Assembly: GCA_964507025.1 (NCBI GenBank)
Contig: CAZDOK010000011.1
Coordinates: 50,244-114,243, forward strand
Length of the DNA stretch: 64,000 nucleotides
Direction: 5' to 3'
Source of the DNA: Amarobacter sp964507025
GTDB taxonomy: Bacteria > Chloroflexota > Dehalococcoidia > Tepidiformales > Tepidiformaceae
Shown here: positions 42,165 to 50,938 of the stretch, piece by piece
How positions within the stretch are numbered: the first letter of the stretch is position 1
Layout of the letters: each line of letters starts with the position of its first letter
Notes under the pieces: model-generated
Databases searched by the model: none
What the model was told of the DNA's origin: nothing
Seen by the model: the letters and a program-made list of their open reading frames with translations, nothing else
Position numbers and translations under genes: made by a program

Positions 42165-43400
42165 CTAAGCAAGCGCGCCGAGGACGGCGGCGGTGTGTTC
42201 GCCCAGGCGGGGCGGGCGGCTGATGACGGCTGGGGTTTGCGAGAGGCGGTAGGGCGGTCCCGGGAAATCGACGGACTTGCCCGCAGGCGCCTCGGACAGG
42301 TTTACGTACCAGTTGCGATCGCGAAGCTGGCGGTTCTCAGCCAGATCCTTCGGGGTCGAGACGATGCCGACCAGGAGGCGGCGTTCCTGGCCCTCTTCGT
42401 AGGCCTGTCGTGCGGTCTTCTCCGCAAAGAACGTGGAAATGAGCTCGTTGACCCGGGGGAGGAGGGGGATGTACTTCGCTGCGTCCTCCGGCGTGCTCAT
42501 GAGCTGGGTGAGCCAGCCCATGTTGAGGTTGGCGATGAGCGTCTTAAAGGGCTCCTGATCGAGTTCCCCGGCCTTGCCTTCCTCGCGCATCCAATCGACG
42601 AGGTCGGGGAGGTCGCCGCCGGCGGGGGCGATGATGTACAGGACGATGTAGCCGTCCTTGACCTTCAGGGTGCCGGAGCCCGGGATGGCGATGGGGAGGC
42701 CACCGGCGCCACCCATTCGGACACGGTTCTTCTTCTGGAAGTCCCAGGTTTGCATGGCGGTTTCCTGGGACATGGAGATCGCTTCCTGGGCCGAGACGTC
42801 GACGAGCTGGCCCTCTCCGGTCGCCTCGGCATGGAGGAGGGCGATGAGGGTACCCTGGGCGGCCTGAATGCTCGCGGAGACATCGGCCTGGTGGCCGTAG
42901 ATCATGTTTGGCGGGTCGGCAGGCTCGCCGGCGAGGGTCATGATGCCACCCACGGCCTGACCAACGATGTCGCTATAGGCCCAGCTTGAGTGAGGGCCGG
43001 TCTGGCCGAAGCCGGTGACCGACGTATAGACGAGCGAGGGCTTTGCCGCGTGCAGTTCGGCATAGCCGAGGCCGCGGGCGGCGAGGTAGCCGACGGGATT
43101 GTCTTCGATGAGGATGTCGGCGGTGAGCGCCAGCTTGCGGGCTGCCACGCGGCCATCATCCGATTCGAGGTCGAGCACCACTGACTTCTTCGAGGTGTTG
43201 TGGACCCAGAAGGCCAGGCTGGCATCGGGATTGCCTTCATAGCCGGCGAGGAAGGGCGCGGAATTGCGCTGGCGGCCGCCTCCCGGGGGTTCGACCTTGA
43301 TCACGTCAGCGCCGAGGTCGGCGAGGAGCCGGCCGCAGTAGGAGCCGATTTCGTCGGTGAACTCCACGACGCGGACGCCCGCGAGTGCCTGTTCGGTCAT
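42165..43400 (-). CDS. family III (CaiB/BaiF) CoA-transferase
   Basis: A 411-aa CoA-transferase paralogous to the preceding one. N-terminus GVRVVEFTDEIGSYCGRLLAD, LGADVIKVEPPGG, LDLESDDGR, and HQADVSASIQAAQGTL with the expected Asp. The two genes are adjacent and cotranscribed, as for two-subunit transferases like BbsEF. The nitronate monooxygenase gene lies four bases upstream, so the three probably act in one catabolic route of unknown substrate. Confidence 0.9.
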   Translation of the reverse strand: MTEQALAGVRVVEFTDEIGSYCGRLLADLGADVIKVEPPGGGRQRNSAPFLAGYEGNPDASLAFWVHNTSKKSVVLDLESDDGRVAARKLALTADILIEDNPVGYLAARGLGYAELHAAKPSLVYTSVTGFGQTGPHSSWAYSDIVGQAVGGIMTLAGEPADPPNMIYGHQADVSASIQAAQGTLIALLHAEATGEGQLVDVSAQEAISMSQETAMQTWDFQKKNRVRMGGAGGLPIAIPGSGTLKVKDGYIVLYIIAPAGGDLPDLVDWMREEGKAGELDQEPFKTLIANLNMGWLTQLMSTPEDAAKYIPLLPRVNELISTFFAEKTARQAYEEGQERRLLVGIVSTPKDLAENRQLRDRNWYVNLSEAPAGKSVDFPGPPYRLSQTPAVISRPPRLGEHTAAVLGALA

Positions 43401-43404
43401 GAGC

Positions 43405-44571
43405 TTAGTCTCCGGGAACGGCGGTGACGCGGGCCTGGAGCCCCCCGCCGATGATGTCGGCGGCCTGGGCCACCATGTCGTGGAGGATATCGGCGGCCGG
43501 GCGGACGCGGTTGAGCATGCCGGAGACCTGACCGGCGGCGTTCATCAGCAGGTCTTCCCGTCCGGCTTTGCGGATGGAGAAGACGAGGTCCTGGATGAGT
43601 AGCCCCTGGAGGCCCATCGGGAGCGCCTGGAGGCCGGAGGCCTCCCACGCCTCGATAAGCGGGTTGTTGATGTTGCGCATGGTCTTGCCGCTGTAGAGGC
43701 GGGTGATCTTGGTGTCCTCATCGCCGGCGGCGAGGACGCGCTCCTTTTGCGTTTCGGGCTGGTTCGCTTCTTCGGCGACGAGGAAGGCGGTGCCACACCA
43801 CACGCCGACAGCACCGAGGGCGAGCGCGGCGGCGATGCCACGCCCGTCGGCGATGCCGCCGGCGGCGATCACGGGCGTTGGCGCGACGGCATCGACGACC
43901 TGTGGGATGAGGGCGAGGGTTGCGATCCGGCCGGTGTGGCCGCCGGCCTCGGTACCCTGGGCGACGACGACATCGGCGCCCGAGGCGGCGACGCGCTTCG
44001 CATTCTTCACATTGCCGACGAGGCAGAGGACCTTCGTGCCGTTGGCCTTGAGGCGGTCCATCCACTGCGCGGGGCTGCCGAGGCCGCTCGCGAAGACGGC
44101 GACCTTTTCCTCGATGACGACTTCCATCTGCTCGTCGGACATGCCGCCGGAGCGGGGCCGGGTGGCCACGGGGCGAGGATCGCGGGGGGCTTCTTGCCAG
44201 GAGACTCCGAGGCCTTCGGCGATCTTGCGGAGGCCGGCGCGGGTTTCAGCGGGGATGAGTTCGCGGGGGTCGGGGGGCATCTCGCCACTGGCAGCGCCAC
44301 CCATGAAGTTCGATGGCAGGAGCAGGTCGACGCCGAATGGCTTGTCGGTCATCGAGCGGACCTTCTGGATTTCCTCGCGGAGGCGTTCGGCACTGAAGCC
44401 CGCGCCACCGATGACGCCGAGGCCACCGGCATTGGAAACGGCCGCCACGAGCGGGGCGGTGGCCACGGGCCCGCTGATACCGCCGGCTACGGGTCCCATG
44501 CCCGCCAGGACGACGGGATATTCGATTCCGAGCATGTCGCAAAGCGCAGTGCGCAACACAGGTCGAGCCAT
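43405..44571 (-). CDS. nitronate monooxygenase / 2-nitropropane dioxygenase-like flavoprotein
   Basis: A 388-aa FMN-binding TIM barrel. It begins LRTALCDMLGIEYPVVLAGMG, then VAAVSNAGGLGVIGG, a central GTEAGGHTGRIATL, VIAAGGIADGRGIAAALALGAVGVWCGTAF, which are the NMO FMN-phosphate motifs (longest quoted parts are interrupted in the protein only by single residues). Family members oxidise nitronates or act as enoyl/trans-2 reductase-like enzymes. ATG 44571 has GGGAG eight bases before it; the upstream open frame is non-coding. First gene of the CoA-transferase operon. Confidence 0.88.
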   Translation of the reverse strand: MARPVLRTALCDMLGIEYPVVLAGMGPVAGGISGPVATAPLVAAVSNAGGLGVIGGAGFSAERLREEIQKVRSMTDKPFGVDLLLPSNFMGGAASGEMPPDPRELIPAETRAGLRKIAEGLGVSWQEAPRDPRPVATRPRSGGMSDEQMEVVIEEKVAVFASGLGSPAQWMDRLKANGTKVLCLVGNVKNAKRVAASGADVVVAQGTEAGGHTGRIATLALIPQVVDAVAPTPVIAAGGIADGRGIAAALALGAVGVWCGTAFLVAEEANQPETQKERVLAAGDEDTKITRLYSGKTMRNINNPLIEAWEASGLQALPMGLQGLLIQDLVFSIRKAGREDLLMNAAGQVSGMLNRVRPAADILHDMVAQAADIIGGGLQARVTAVPGD

Positions 44572-44728
44572 GTCGATACTCCCAGGGGGGTCGGGGCCCG
44601 AGTATACGTGAGTCGGGCGAAGGCGACAGGGAAAATGCCCCGTTTCAGACACAATCCGATGGGGCCGCACGCCCACCATGACGGCGCGGGAGTAGACCCG
44701 CGGCGGCGGCACCGCGAAACTGGATGCA

Positions 44729-44962
44729 ATGAACACGCCCGTAACGCCCTATGTCCTCGCGGGGCGCATCTTCTCGATCATTGGCATGGCTTTCACGGCC
44801 GCCTGCGCCATCCTGCTGTTCATCATCCCGGAGTGGTGGTGGGGGCTGGCGGCGACGCTCGCGTTCTTCCCGTTCTTCGGGCTGATCGTGCTGGTGGAGC
44901 GATACCAGGCAAAGCACGGGATGATCGGGCCAGAAACCCCCACCGACAGTGGCGAAGACTAG
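44729..44962 (+). CDS. small two-TM membrane protein
   Basis: A 77-aa membrane protein with two hydrophobic segments (about 8-32 and 37-55; AILLFIIPEWWWGLAATLAFF spans the turn) and an acidic C-terminus. No family recognised. Ends overlapping the start of the lipoprotein gene by 14 bases. Divergent from the nitronate monooxygenase operon. Confidence 0.65.
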   Translation: MNTPVTPYVLAGRIFSIIGMAFTAACAILLFIIPEWWWGLAATLAFFPFFGLIVLVERYQAKHGMIGPETPTDSGED

Positions 44963-45578
44963 GCTGGCCCTCGCGGCTGGCATCGTGGGAGTGGTGCTTG
45001 CTGGCTGTTCGGATGCGAGCGAGGCCGGCGACGCGGCGCTCGACCGGTACCTCTGCGAACAGGATGACCTTGACGGGCGGTTCCTCCAACTGGTTTCGGG
45101 GGCTTTTTCGGGCGACGACCTTGGTGGCCTGGGGCTGGACCCGGAGGAGCGGAAACGGGAGTACCGGTCGGCGGGCATGCAACGAGGACGGTTCGTTTTC
45201 TGGAAGCAGAGCCTGCCGAAGCCCCCGTTCGATCCGCCGGTGAATGTGGTTTGCCAGGTGCTGGTGTTCGAGACGGCAGAGCAGGCGGCCGGCTGGGTTG
45301 CCGGGCTCGACCCGGATGCATCGGATGTGGCGGCATCGGGCATCATCTGGCTCCCTGGCGAGGAACGAGAGGTAAAAGAGATTGAGCCCATTGGGGGAGG
45401 GCGGGCGTTCCAGGTAACCGCCGAGGAGGGGCCAGCACGCGTGGCGCTCATCGCCACCTATGAAGCCGAGGGGAACATCGTCCGGAGCGTGTTCGCCGGC
45501 GACCGGGATGGAACCGTGACCGAGGAGTACGTGCAAGCGATCCGCGAGCGACAGGAACGGCGCCTAGGCGGAAAGTGA
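44949..45578 (+). CDS. lipoprotein of unknown function
   Basis: A 209-aa lipoprotein from GTG 44949. Signal AKTRLALAAGIVGVVLAGC with lipobox LAGC (Cys20). The mature part is acidic, with DPEERKREYRSAGMQRG near 75 and VCQVLVFETAEQAAGWV near 105, and resembles in layout the lipoprotein at 15427-16008 (both have variance-type 'DQF/AEQ' helices). No family recognised. Followed by a bidirectional terminator. Confidence 0.75.
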   Translation: MAKTRLALAAGIVGVVLAGCSDASEAGDAALDRYLCEQDDLDGRFLQLVSGAFSGDDLGGLGLDPEERKREYRSAGMQRGRFVFWKQSLPKPPFDPPVNVVCQVLVFETAEQAAGWVAGLDPDASDVAASGIIWLPGEEREVKEIEPIGGGRAFQVTAEEGPARVALIATYEAEGNIVRSVFAGDRDGTVTEEYVQAIRERQERRLGGK

Positions 45579-45604
45579 AACAGGCCGGCATGGGCCGGCC
45601 TGTT
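45579..45604. terminator. bidirectional terminator stem-loop
   Basis: AACAGGCCGGC (45579-45589) pairs exactly with GCCGGCCTGTT (45594-45604) around ATGG, between two convergent genes. A's on one side and T's on the other suit both directions. Confidence 0.75.
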
Positions 45605-45631
45605 GAAGGCACACGTCCGTTGGGCTGAGCC

Positions 45632-46465
45632 CTACTTGGGCTCTTCCTTGACTTCGACGTCGGTGATGGTCACCGCATCGATGGGCTTGTCGCCGGCGCC
45701 GGTGGGCACCTTGCCGATGGCATCGACAATATCCTGGCCGCTGACGACCTTGCCAAACGGGTAGTACTTGTTCACGGTCGGGTTGTCGAAGTCGAGCGAA
45801 GGGTTGTCCTTCAGGTTGATGAAGAACTGGCTGCCGAAGACGGACTGGCCGCCGACCTTGGCCATGGAAATGGTGTACTTGAGGTTGCGCTCCTCGTTGG
45901 GCTCGTCGGCGGTCTGGTAGCCGGGGCCGCCGCCGCCGGTGCCGGTGGGGTCGCCGCCCTGGATGACGAAGTTGTCGATGACGCGGTGGAAGGTGATGCC
46001 ATCGAAGTAGTCCTGCTGGGCGAGGAAGACGAAGCTGTTGACGGTGTTGGGCGCCTTGTCGGCGTCGAGCTCGATCACGAAGTCGCCCTTGCTGGTCTTG
46101 ACAGTGGCCGAGTACTTCTTCGTGGTGGCGTCGATGACGGTCTCGGCCTTTTCGAACGACTTCACGGTGGTGGTCGGGCTGGCAGTGGCGGAGCCGTCGG
46201 CGGTGGCCGAACTGGTGGGAGTGTTCGTCGGCAGGGAATCGGGGTCGCCCTGGTCGAGGTTGCTGGTGGTGAGGAGCGCACCGCCGACCATGAGCACGGC
46301 GACGACGACGCCGACAATCGCGAAGAACTTCACGTTGCCGAGGAGGTTCATGGGGAAGCCGGGCTTGTAGATTTCGCTTGGGGCGGTGCTCCCGAGCTGG
46401 TAATTCTTGCGGCGAGATGGCTCTTGCCGCAGGTGCTGCAGCTCGCGTCGTTTTCGCTTAGGCAC
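45632..46465 (-). CDS. membrane-anchored cyclophilin-type peptidyl-prolyl isomerase
   Basis: A 277-aa protein. A basic N-terminus (PKRKRRELQHLRQ), one transmembrane helix (about 47-67; FFAIVGVVVAVLMVGGALL), a Ser/Thr/Pro-rich linker (about 75-110) and a cyclophilin domain (about 125-272) with FHRVIDNFVIQGGDPTGTG and GSQFFINL. It would accelerate proline isomerisation in exported proteins. GTG 46465 is chosen because the upstream extension is non-coding. Confidence 0.9.
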   Translation of the reverse strand: MPKRKRRELQHLRQEPSRRKNYQLGSTAPSEIYKPGFPMNLLGNVKFFAIVGVVVAVLMVGGALLTTSNLDQGDPDSLPTNTPTSSATADGSATASPTTTVKSFEKAETVIDATTKKYSATVKTSKGDFVIELDADKAPNTVNSFVFLAQQDYFDGITFHRVIDNFVIQGGDPTGTGGGGPGYQTADEPNEERNLKYTISMAKVGGQSVFGSQFFINLKDNPSLDFDNPTVNKYYPFGKVVSGQDIVDAIGKVPTGAGDKPIDAVTITDVEVKEEPK

Positions 46466-46575
46466 GGGTGAAACCTCGTATGGGGGAAGGGCGCTCGGAT
46501 GGCCTACTGGCAAGCAGTATACGAACGGGCCGAATAGCGTCCAAACGCGGCAGGAAACGCGCGAGAAAGGGGAGC

Positions 46576-48120
46576 CTACGCGGGGCGGAAGCCGAGGCGG
46601 GCGAGCTCCTCGCGGGCGACGTCGCGGTCGTCCCAGGGGCGAGATTCGGCGCCGTAGACGATGGACCGTTCGTGGCCCTTGCCGGCGATCACGACGGTAT
46701 CGCCAGCGGCCGCGCGGCGGAAGGCCTCGGCGATAGCCTCGCGGCGGTCTTCGATCTCGAGGAAGTCGCTCCCGCGCACGCGGCCGGCACCCTCGGCGTG
46801 GCGGCCGATTTCCTGGACGATGGCGGCCGGGTCCTCGGAGCGGGGGTCTTCACTCGTGAAGACGGCGAAGTCGGCGCCTTCGGCGGCGGCACGGCCGACG
46901 CCAAAGCGGCGGCCGGGGTCGCGTTCGCCCGCGGCACCGACGACGATGATGAGGCGGCCTCTGCAGACTTCGCGCATGACATCGAGGACTTTACGCACGG
47001 CGTCGCCGGTGTGTGCGTAGTCGACGATGACCTCGAAGGGCTGTCCCTGGACGATGCGTTCCATCCGGCCGGGTACGCCGGGGCAGCTGGCAAGGCCCCG
47101 GGCGATGTCGCCGGGCTCGGCGCCGCAAGCGAGCCCGACCGAGGCCGCGGCGAGGGCGTTCAGCACGTTGAACACCGCCGGGAGCTGGATCGACGTGGAC
47201 GCGGCGCCGCGTGGAGTGACGAGGGTGAAGCTGGTGCCATCGGGCCGAAGGACGATGTCTTCGGCGGTAACCATGGCATCGCGCGATTCGAGACCGAAGG
47301 AGAGCGGTTCGGCGCGCGAGCGTTCGAGCATGTAGTTGGCCGATGGGTCATCGGCGTTGACCACGGCGGTCTTCGCGATGCCCTTGTGCACGGCGGTATC
47401 GAGCGCTTCGAAGAGGAGGCCCTTCGCCTCGCGGTAGGCCTCGAAGGTCCTGTGAAAATCGAGGTGGTCGCCGGTGATGTTGGTGAAGGCGGCGATGTCA
47501 TATTCCACGTGGTCGAGCCTGTTGAGGGCGAGGCCATGGCTGGTTGACTCGACGATGGCGAACTGGCATCCGGCATCGGCCATGCGGCGGAGCAGGCGCT
47601 GGACCTCGTTGGCTTCCGGGGTGGTCATGCGGTCGGTGACCTTGCCCGACTCTCCGGGGAAGTAGGTATCGACCGTGCCAAGGCGGCCAGCCCTGCCGCC
47701 AGCGGCCTCGAGCACATAGGTGAGCAGGTGCGAGGTAGTGGTCTTGCCATCGGTACCGGTGATGCCGGCGACCACCATGTCGCGGCCGGGGTGGCCGTAG
47801 AACCAGGCGGAAGCGGCAGCGAGGGCTGGGCGCGTGCGCGGGACTTCGATCAGGGCGAGGCCTTCACCCACTCCGGAGGGGATGGGGTGCCCGGCTTCGA
47901 CGATTGCGGCAGCAGCGCCCCCGTTGGAGGCCTGGGGCAGGAAAACGTGTCCATCGACGGTGAACCCGGGGATCGCGACGAACAGGGTACCGGGCTGCGC
48001 GCGACGGGAATCGTGCTCGACGCCGGACACGGTTGCTGCGGCATCGCCCCGCAACAGCCGGGCGCCGGGCAGTTCGTGGAGCAGCGATGCGAGGGTACGG
48101 CGCGGTTCGGACTCAGTCAT
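46576..48120 (-). CDS. murE: UDP-MurNAc-tripeptide synthetase
   Basis: A 514-aa Mur ligase adding the third residue of the peptidoglycan stem. Domain 1 (about 15-105, VEHDSRRAQPGTLFVA), ATP loop GTDGKTTT (about 122-129), TSHGLALNRLDHV region (Mur substrate), NITGDHLDFH, and C-terminal domain with YAHTGDAV and SEDPRSEDP. The last motif corresponds to DNPR of meso-diaminopimelate enzymes with Asn changed to Asp (and Glu before it), so amino-acid preference is uncertain. No other mur gene is nearby. ATG 48120. Confidence 0.88.
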   Translation of the reverse strand: MTESEPRRTLASLLHELPGARLLRGDAAATVSGVEHDSRRAQPGTLFVAIPGFTVDGHVFLPQASNGGAAAAIVEAGHPIPSGVGEGLALIEVPRTRPALAAASAWFYGHPGRDMVVAGITGTDGKTTTSHLLTYVLEAAGGRAGRLGTVDTYFPGESGKVTDRMTTPEANEVQRLLRRMADAGCQFAIVESTSHGLALNRLDHVEYDIAAFTNITGDHLDFHRTFEAYREAKGLLFEALDTAVHKGIAKTAVVNADDPSANYMLERSRAEPLSFGLESRDAMVTAEDIVLRPDGTSFTLVTPRGAASTSIQLPAVFNVLNALAAASVGLACGAEPGDIARGLASCPGVPGRMERIVQGQPFEVIVDYAHTGDAVRKVLDVMREVCRGRLIIVVGAAGERDPGRRFGVGRAAAEGADFAVFTSEDPRSEDPAAIVQEIGRHAEGAGRVRGSDFLEIEDRREAIAEAFRRAAAGDTVVIAGKGHERSIVYGAESRPWDDRDVAREELARLGFRPA

Positions 48121-48158
48121 GGGGCCATCGTAGGGGGAAGGTGGCTCACTGTCCCTGT

Positions 48159-48722
48159 TCAGAGCGCCTGCATGATATCGAGGAAGTTGCCCAGCATGCG
48201 CGCCGTTGCGCCCCAGATCAGATCGTCGCCGAACTGGTAGGACTGGAAGACGTACTCGCGGCCGTTGATCACGCGGCGGTCGGGGATGTGATTGCGAGGG
48301 TCGAGCAGGTGTTCGATCGGCACCTCGAGGAGATAGGCGACCTCGTGTGAACTGAAGCGCCATTCGTAGGGGTAGCGGTCCAGCCAGCCGACGTAGGGCG
48401 TTACGAGGAAGTTCGAGATGGTCACCATGTCGTCGAGCTGTCCAAGGACGTCGACATGGCCGGGGTCGACGCCAATTTCCTCATGCGTCTCGCGCAAGGC
48501 GGTGTGGAGGACATGGGGATCGCCGGGGTCCATGGCACCGCCGGGGAAACTGATCTGGCCCTTGTGGTCGCGGACGCTTTCGGTGCGCTTCTGGAAGATG
48601 ACATGTGGCCCGCCGGGGCGCTCGTGGAGAAGGAGGAGCACTCCGGCTGGAGGCGGAAGCGGGTCGGGCTGCTGGGTCTGGGGCACGTACGCCGCGAGGA
48701 GGCGGCGGAGGTCGTCTCTCAT
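48159..48722 (-). CDS. Nudix hydrolase, CoA pyrophosphatase type
   Basis: A 187-aa Nudix protein. The Nudix box is GGAMDPGDPHVLHTALRETHEEIG's ends GGAMDPGD and ALRETHEEIGV (about 60-84), preceded by KRTESVRDHKGQISFPG, the UPF0035/CoA-pyrophosphatase signature. It would cleave CoA or acyl-CoA to phosphopantetheine and 3',5'-ADP. ATG 48722 overlaps the preceding gene's stop by four bases. Confidence 0.88.
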   Translation of the reverse strand: MRDDLRRLLAAYVPQTQQPDPLPPPAGVLLLLHERPGGPHVIFQKRTESVRDHKGQISFPGGAMDPGDPHVLHTALRETHEEIGVDPGHVDVLGQLDDMVTISNFLVTPYVGWLDRYPYEWRFSSHEVAYLLEVPIEHLLDPRNHIPDRRVINGREYVFQSYQFGDDLIWGATARMLGNFLDIMQAL

Positions 48723-49165
48723 ATGAGGCGGTTCTTGAACTCCCTCCGGCGGGTGGATTCGATGAGCTCCGCCCAGATGCGCTCATCGAGCGAGCGGGCC
48801 CCGGGCGAGGGCAGGTGCTCGAGGGCCGCCTGGAGCGCGATCAAACCTTCCCGCAGCCGGTCGTTTTCCGCAAGGAGGGACGAGACGCGGAAGTCTGGCG
48901 CGGCTGGGGTAGCGATCGCCGCATTTACCGCCGGGGCGGTCCGGCCGTCGACAAGCGCGAGGCCCTCGGCGAGGAGCGCGCGGACGATGCGGTTCTCGGT
49001 AACGAGGCGATCGGCGGCGCGATCGAACTCCTCGCCGGCCATCATGGCGAGCGAGCCGGCGATGCCGACGGTCTGCTGACCAAAGGGTGTGCGGATCTCC
49101 TGCATCACATTGGTCAGGAGGTTGACGGCGACGCCTTGCAGAACGCGTCCGGGGTCTGGCCTCAT
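48719..49165 (-). CDS. helical partner protein of the phosphotransferase (DUF6285-like)
   Basis: A 148-aa all-helical protein: RPDPGRVLQGVAVNLLTNVM, a middle AGSLAMMAGEEFDRAADRL and a C-terminal RREFKNRLI. The pattern resembles the small proteins (DUF6285 type) usually encoded beside aminoglycoside-phosphotransferase-like kinases of acyl-CoA catabolism. Function unknown. ATGA overlaps with both neighbours, so it is tightly coupled. Confidence 0.65.
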   Translation of the reverse strand: MRPDPGRVLQGVAVNLLTNVMQEIRTPFGQQTVGIAGSLAMMAGEEFDRAADRLVTENRIVRALLAEGLALVDGRTAPAVNAAIATPAAPDFRVSSLLAENDRLREGLIALQAALEHLPSPGARSLDERIWAELIESTRRREFKNRLI

Positions 49166-50178
49166 GCGATCCTCCCCATGGTGCGAAGCAGGTACTGGTC
49201 CTGCGAGTTAATGAGGGTGTAGGCGACAAGGGGCAGGATGAGCTCGTTGGTGCGGCCTTCCTGGAAGGAACGGGCGCCGGTGAGCCAGATGCCCTGGCAC
49301 TTGACGTGACCGAAAACCTCCCACCAATGGAGCGCGGCGCGGTCGGCCTGGAGGCCGCTGGCGCGTTCCCAGTGTGCGATGGCGGTCTCGCGGTCGACGA
49401 TGCCGCCGGGGCGGCCGTCCTTGGCCCACTGCCAGGACTCGTTGAACGACCATGCCAGGTCTTCGAGCGGGTCGCCGAGGTGGGCCATTTCCCAGTCGAC
49501 GATGCCATGGATGGAGCCATCGGCCTGGTAGAGGAAGTTGCCGACGCGGTAGTCGCCGTGGACGACGCTGATGCGCTGGGCGGGGGGCGGGGGGTTGGCG
49601 CGGAGCCAGCGGATGGCGGCGCGCATGATGGGCTGGGGGCTGAGCTCCTGTTCGGAGATGATGCGCTCCCAGTGGTCGAGCTCTTTCCGCCAGGCGGTCT
49701 CGGCGGTGGGGGCCTCGGCGACGCGGGCAGCCGGTGTGCCGTGCCATTCGAAGGTGGCGATGACGGCGAGTATTTCGTACATATTCCGCGCAATCTCGGG
49801 CTGCACGGCGGTGAACGGTGGCGCGATGATGACCCGGGTGGCGGATTCGCAGCCGAGGATGCGGTCCATGATGAAGAAGGGGCCGCCAAGGATGTTCGGG
49901 TCGGGTTCGAGCCAGCGCATGCGAGGGACCGGCACCTTCGAGCCCCAGAAGGTGGAGTAGAAGGCGTACTCGGCCTCGCGGTCGGTCTCGAGGAGGCTGG
50001 CCGGGGGGTCCTTGCGGAGGACGAAGGCCTCGACCTTCTCTTCGGAGCCTTCGTGCCAGGAGGCATCGAACATCCAGGTTTCGCGCGAGGCGCCTCCAGG
50101 GATGCGGAAGAGGTTGCTCACGCTGACGTGTTGGGCGGGGAGCTTGGCTTCGAGGTAACGGGCGATCTGCGCTTCCAT
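49162..50178 (-). CDS. APH-family phosphotransferase (ACAD10/11-like kinase)
   Basis: A 338-aa protein-kinase-fold phosphotransferase. ATP-binding N-lobe with RIPGGASRETWMFD and LRKDPPAS, catalytic HGDYRVGNFLY (about 199-209; Brenner's HGDxxxxN) and metal motif IVDWEMAHLGDPLEDLAW (about 219-236). This subgroup, often next to acyl-CoA dehydrogenases, phosphorylates hydroxyacyl-CoA or small alcohol groups; not antibiotic resistance. Start ATG 50178 gives the usual length. Confidence 0.88.
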   Translation of the reverse strand: MEAQIARYLEAKLPAQHVSVSNLFRIPGGASRETWMFDASWHEGSEEKVEAFVLRKDPPASLLETDREAEYAFYSTFWGSKVPVPRMRWLEPDPNILGGPFFIMDRILGCESATRVIIAPPFTAVQPEIARNMYEILAVIATFEWHGTPAARVAEAPTAETAWRKELDHWERIISEQELSPQPIMRAAIRWLRANPPPPAQRISVVHGDYRVGNFLYQADGSIHGIVDWEMAHLGDPLEDLAWSFNESWQWAKDGRPGGIVDRETAIAHWERASGLQADRAALHWWEVFGHVKCQGIWLTGARSFQEGRTNELILPLVAYTLINSQDQYLLRTMGRIA

Positions 50179-50299
50179 GGGGCCCGAATCGTGTCGCCGC
50201 CAATCGAGAGTGTCAAACGGGCGGAGGCAGACGGGCGGAGAGGGCGGCAAACCACCTGATCGCGGTCATCACACCCACGATGCGAAGCGTGAATGGGAG

Positions 50300-50911
50300 C
50301 TACAGCGTGCCCTTCGTGCTGGGAATATCGCCACCGCGGCGCGGGTCGATGCGAACGGCGGCATCGAGCGCGCGTGCCATGGCCTTGAAGGCGGCCTCGA
50401 TCTTGTGGTGGTCGTTGACCCCGGCGAGCACCGAGAGGTGCAGGTTGAGCTTCGCGGCGAAGGCGAAGGACTCGAGGAAGTGGTTGAAGAGGTCGGGTGG
50501 CATGCCTCCGAGCTCACGGCCAAGGAGGCGGAGATCGAGCACTGCGTAGGGGCGGCCGCTCAGGTCAACGGCGGCACGGGCAAGTGCCTCATCGAGGGGC
50601 ATGTAGGCGAAGCCGGCGCGGACGAGGCCGGCCTTGTCGCCGATGGCCTGGACGAACGCTTCGCCGAGGGCGATGCCGATGTCCTCGACGGTGTGGTGCT
50701 GGTCAATCCAGAGGTCGCCGGTACAGCGCACTTCGAGGTCGAAGACACCGTGCTTGGCGATGTGGCTGAGCATGTGGTCGAGGAAGCCGACGCCTGTTTC
50801 GGTGACGAACTTGCCGGAGCCGTCGAGGTTCAGTGAAATGTCGATGCTGGTCTCGGCGGTGCGGCGCGAAACGGAGGCGGTGCGAGCGGTCATGGCGTTG
50901 TTATGGGGCAT
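50300..50911 (-). CDS. hisB: imidazoleglycerol-phosphate dehydratase
   Basis: A 203-aa HisB catalysing the sixth step of histidine synthesis. Signature GVGFLDHMLSHIAKHG (about 40-55) and the metal site DQHHTVEDIGIALG (about 69-82), DLFNHFLESFA and NDHHKIEAAFKA (about 163-174) are all present. Monofunctional length, without the phosphatase domain. Last of the his genes in the hisG-hisE / hisD-hisC-hisB run. Confidence 0.95.
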   Translation of the reverse strand: MPHNNAMTARTASVSRRTAETSIDISLNLDGSGKFVTETGVGFLDHMLSHIAKHGVFDLEVRCTGDLWIDQHHTVEDIGIALGEAFVQAIGDKAGLVRAGFAYMPLDEALARAAVDLSGRPYAVLDLRLLGRELGGMPPDLFNHFLESFAFAAKLNLHLSVLAGVNDHHKIEAAFKAMARALDAAVRIDPRRGGDIPSTKGTL

Positions 50912-50938
50912 GGCGGGTTGTGTGTCGAGTCGAACGGC

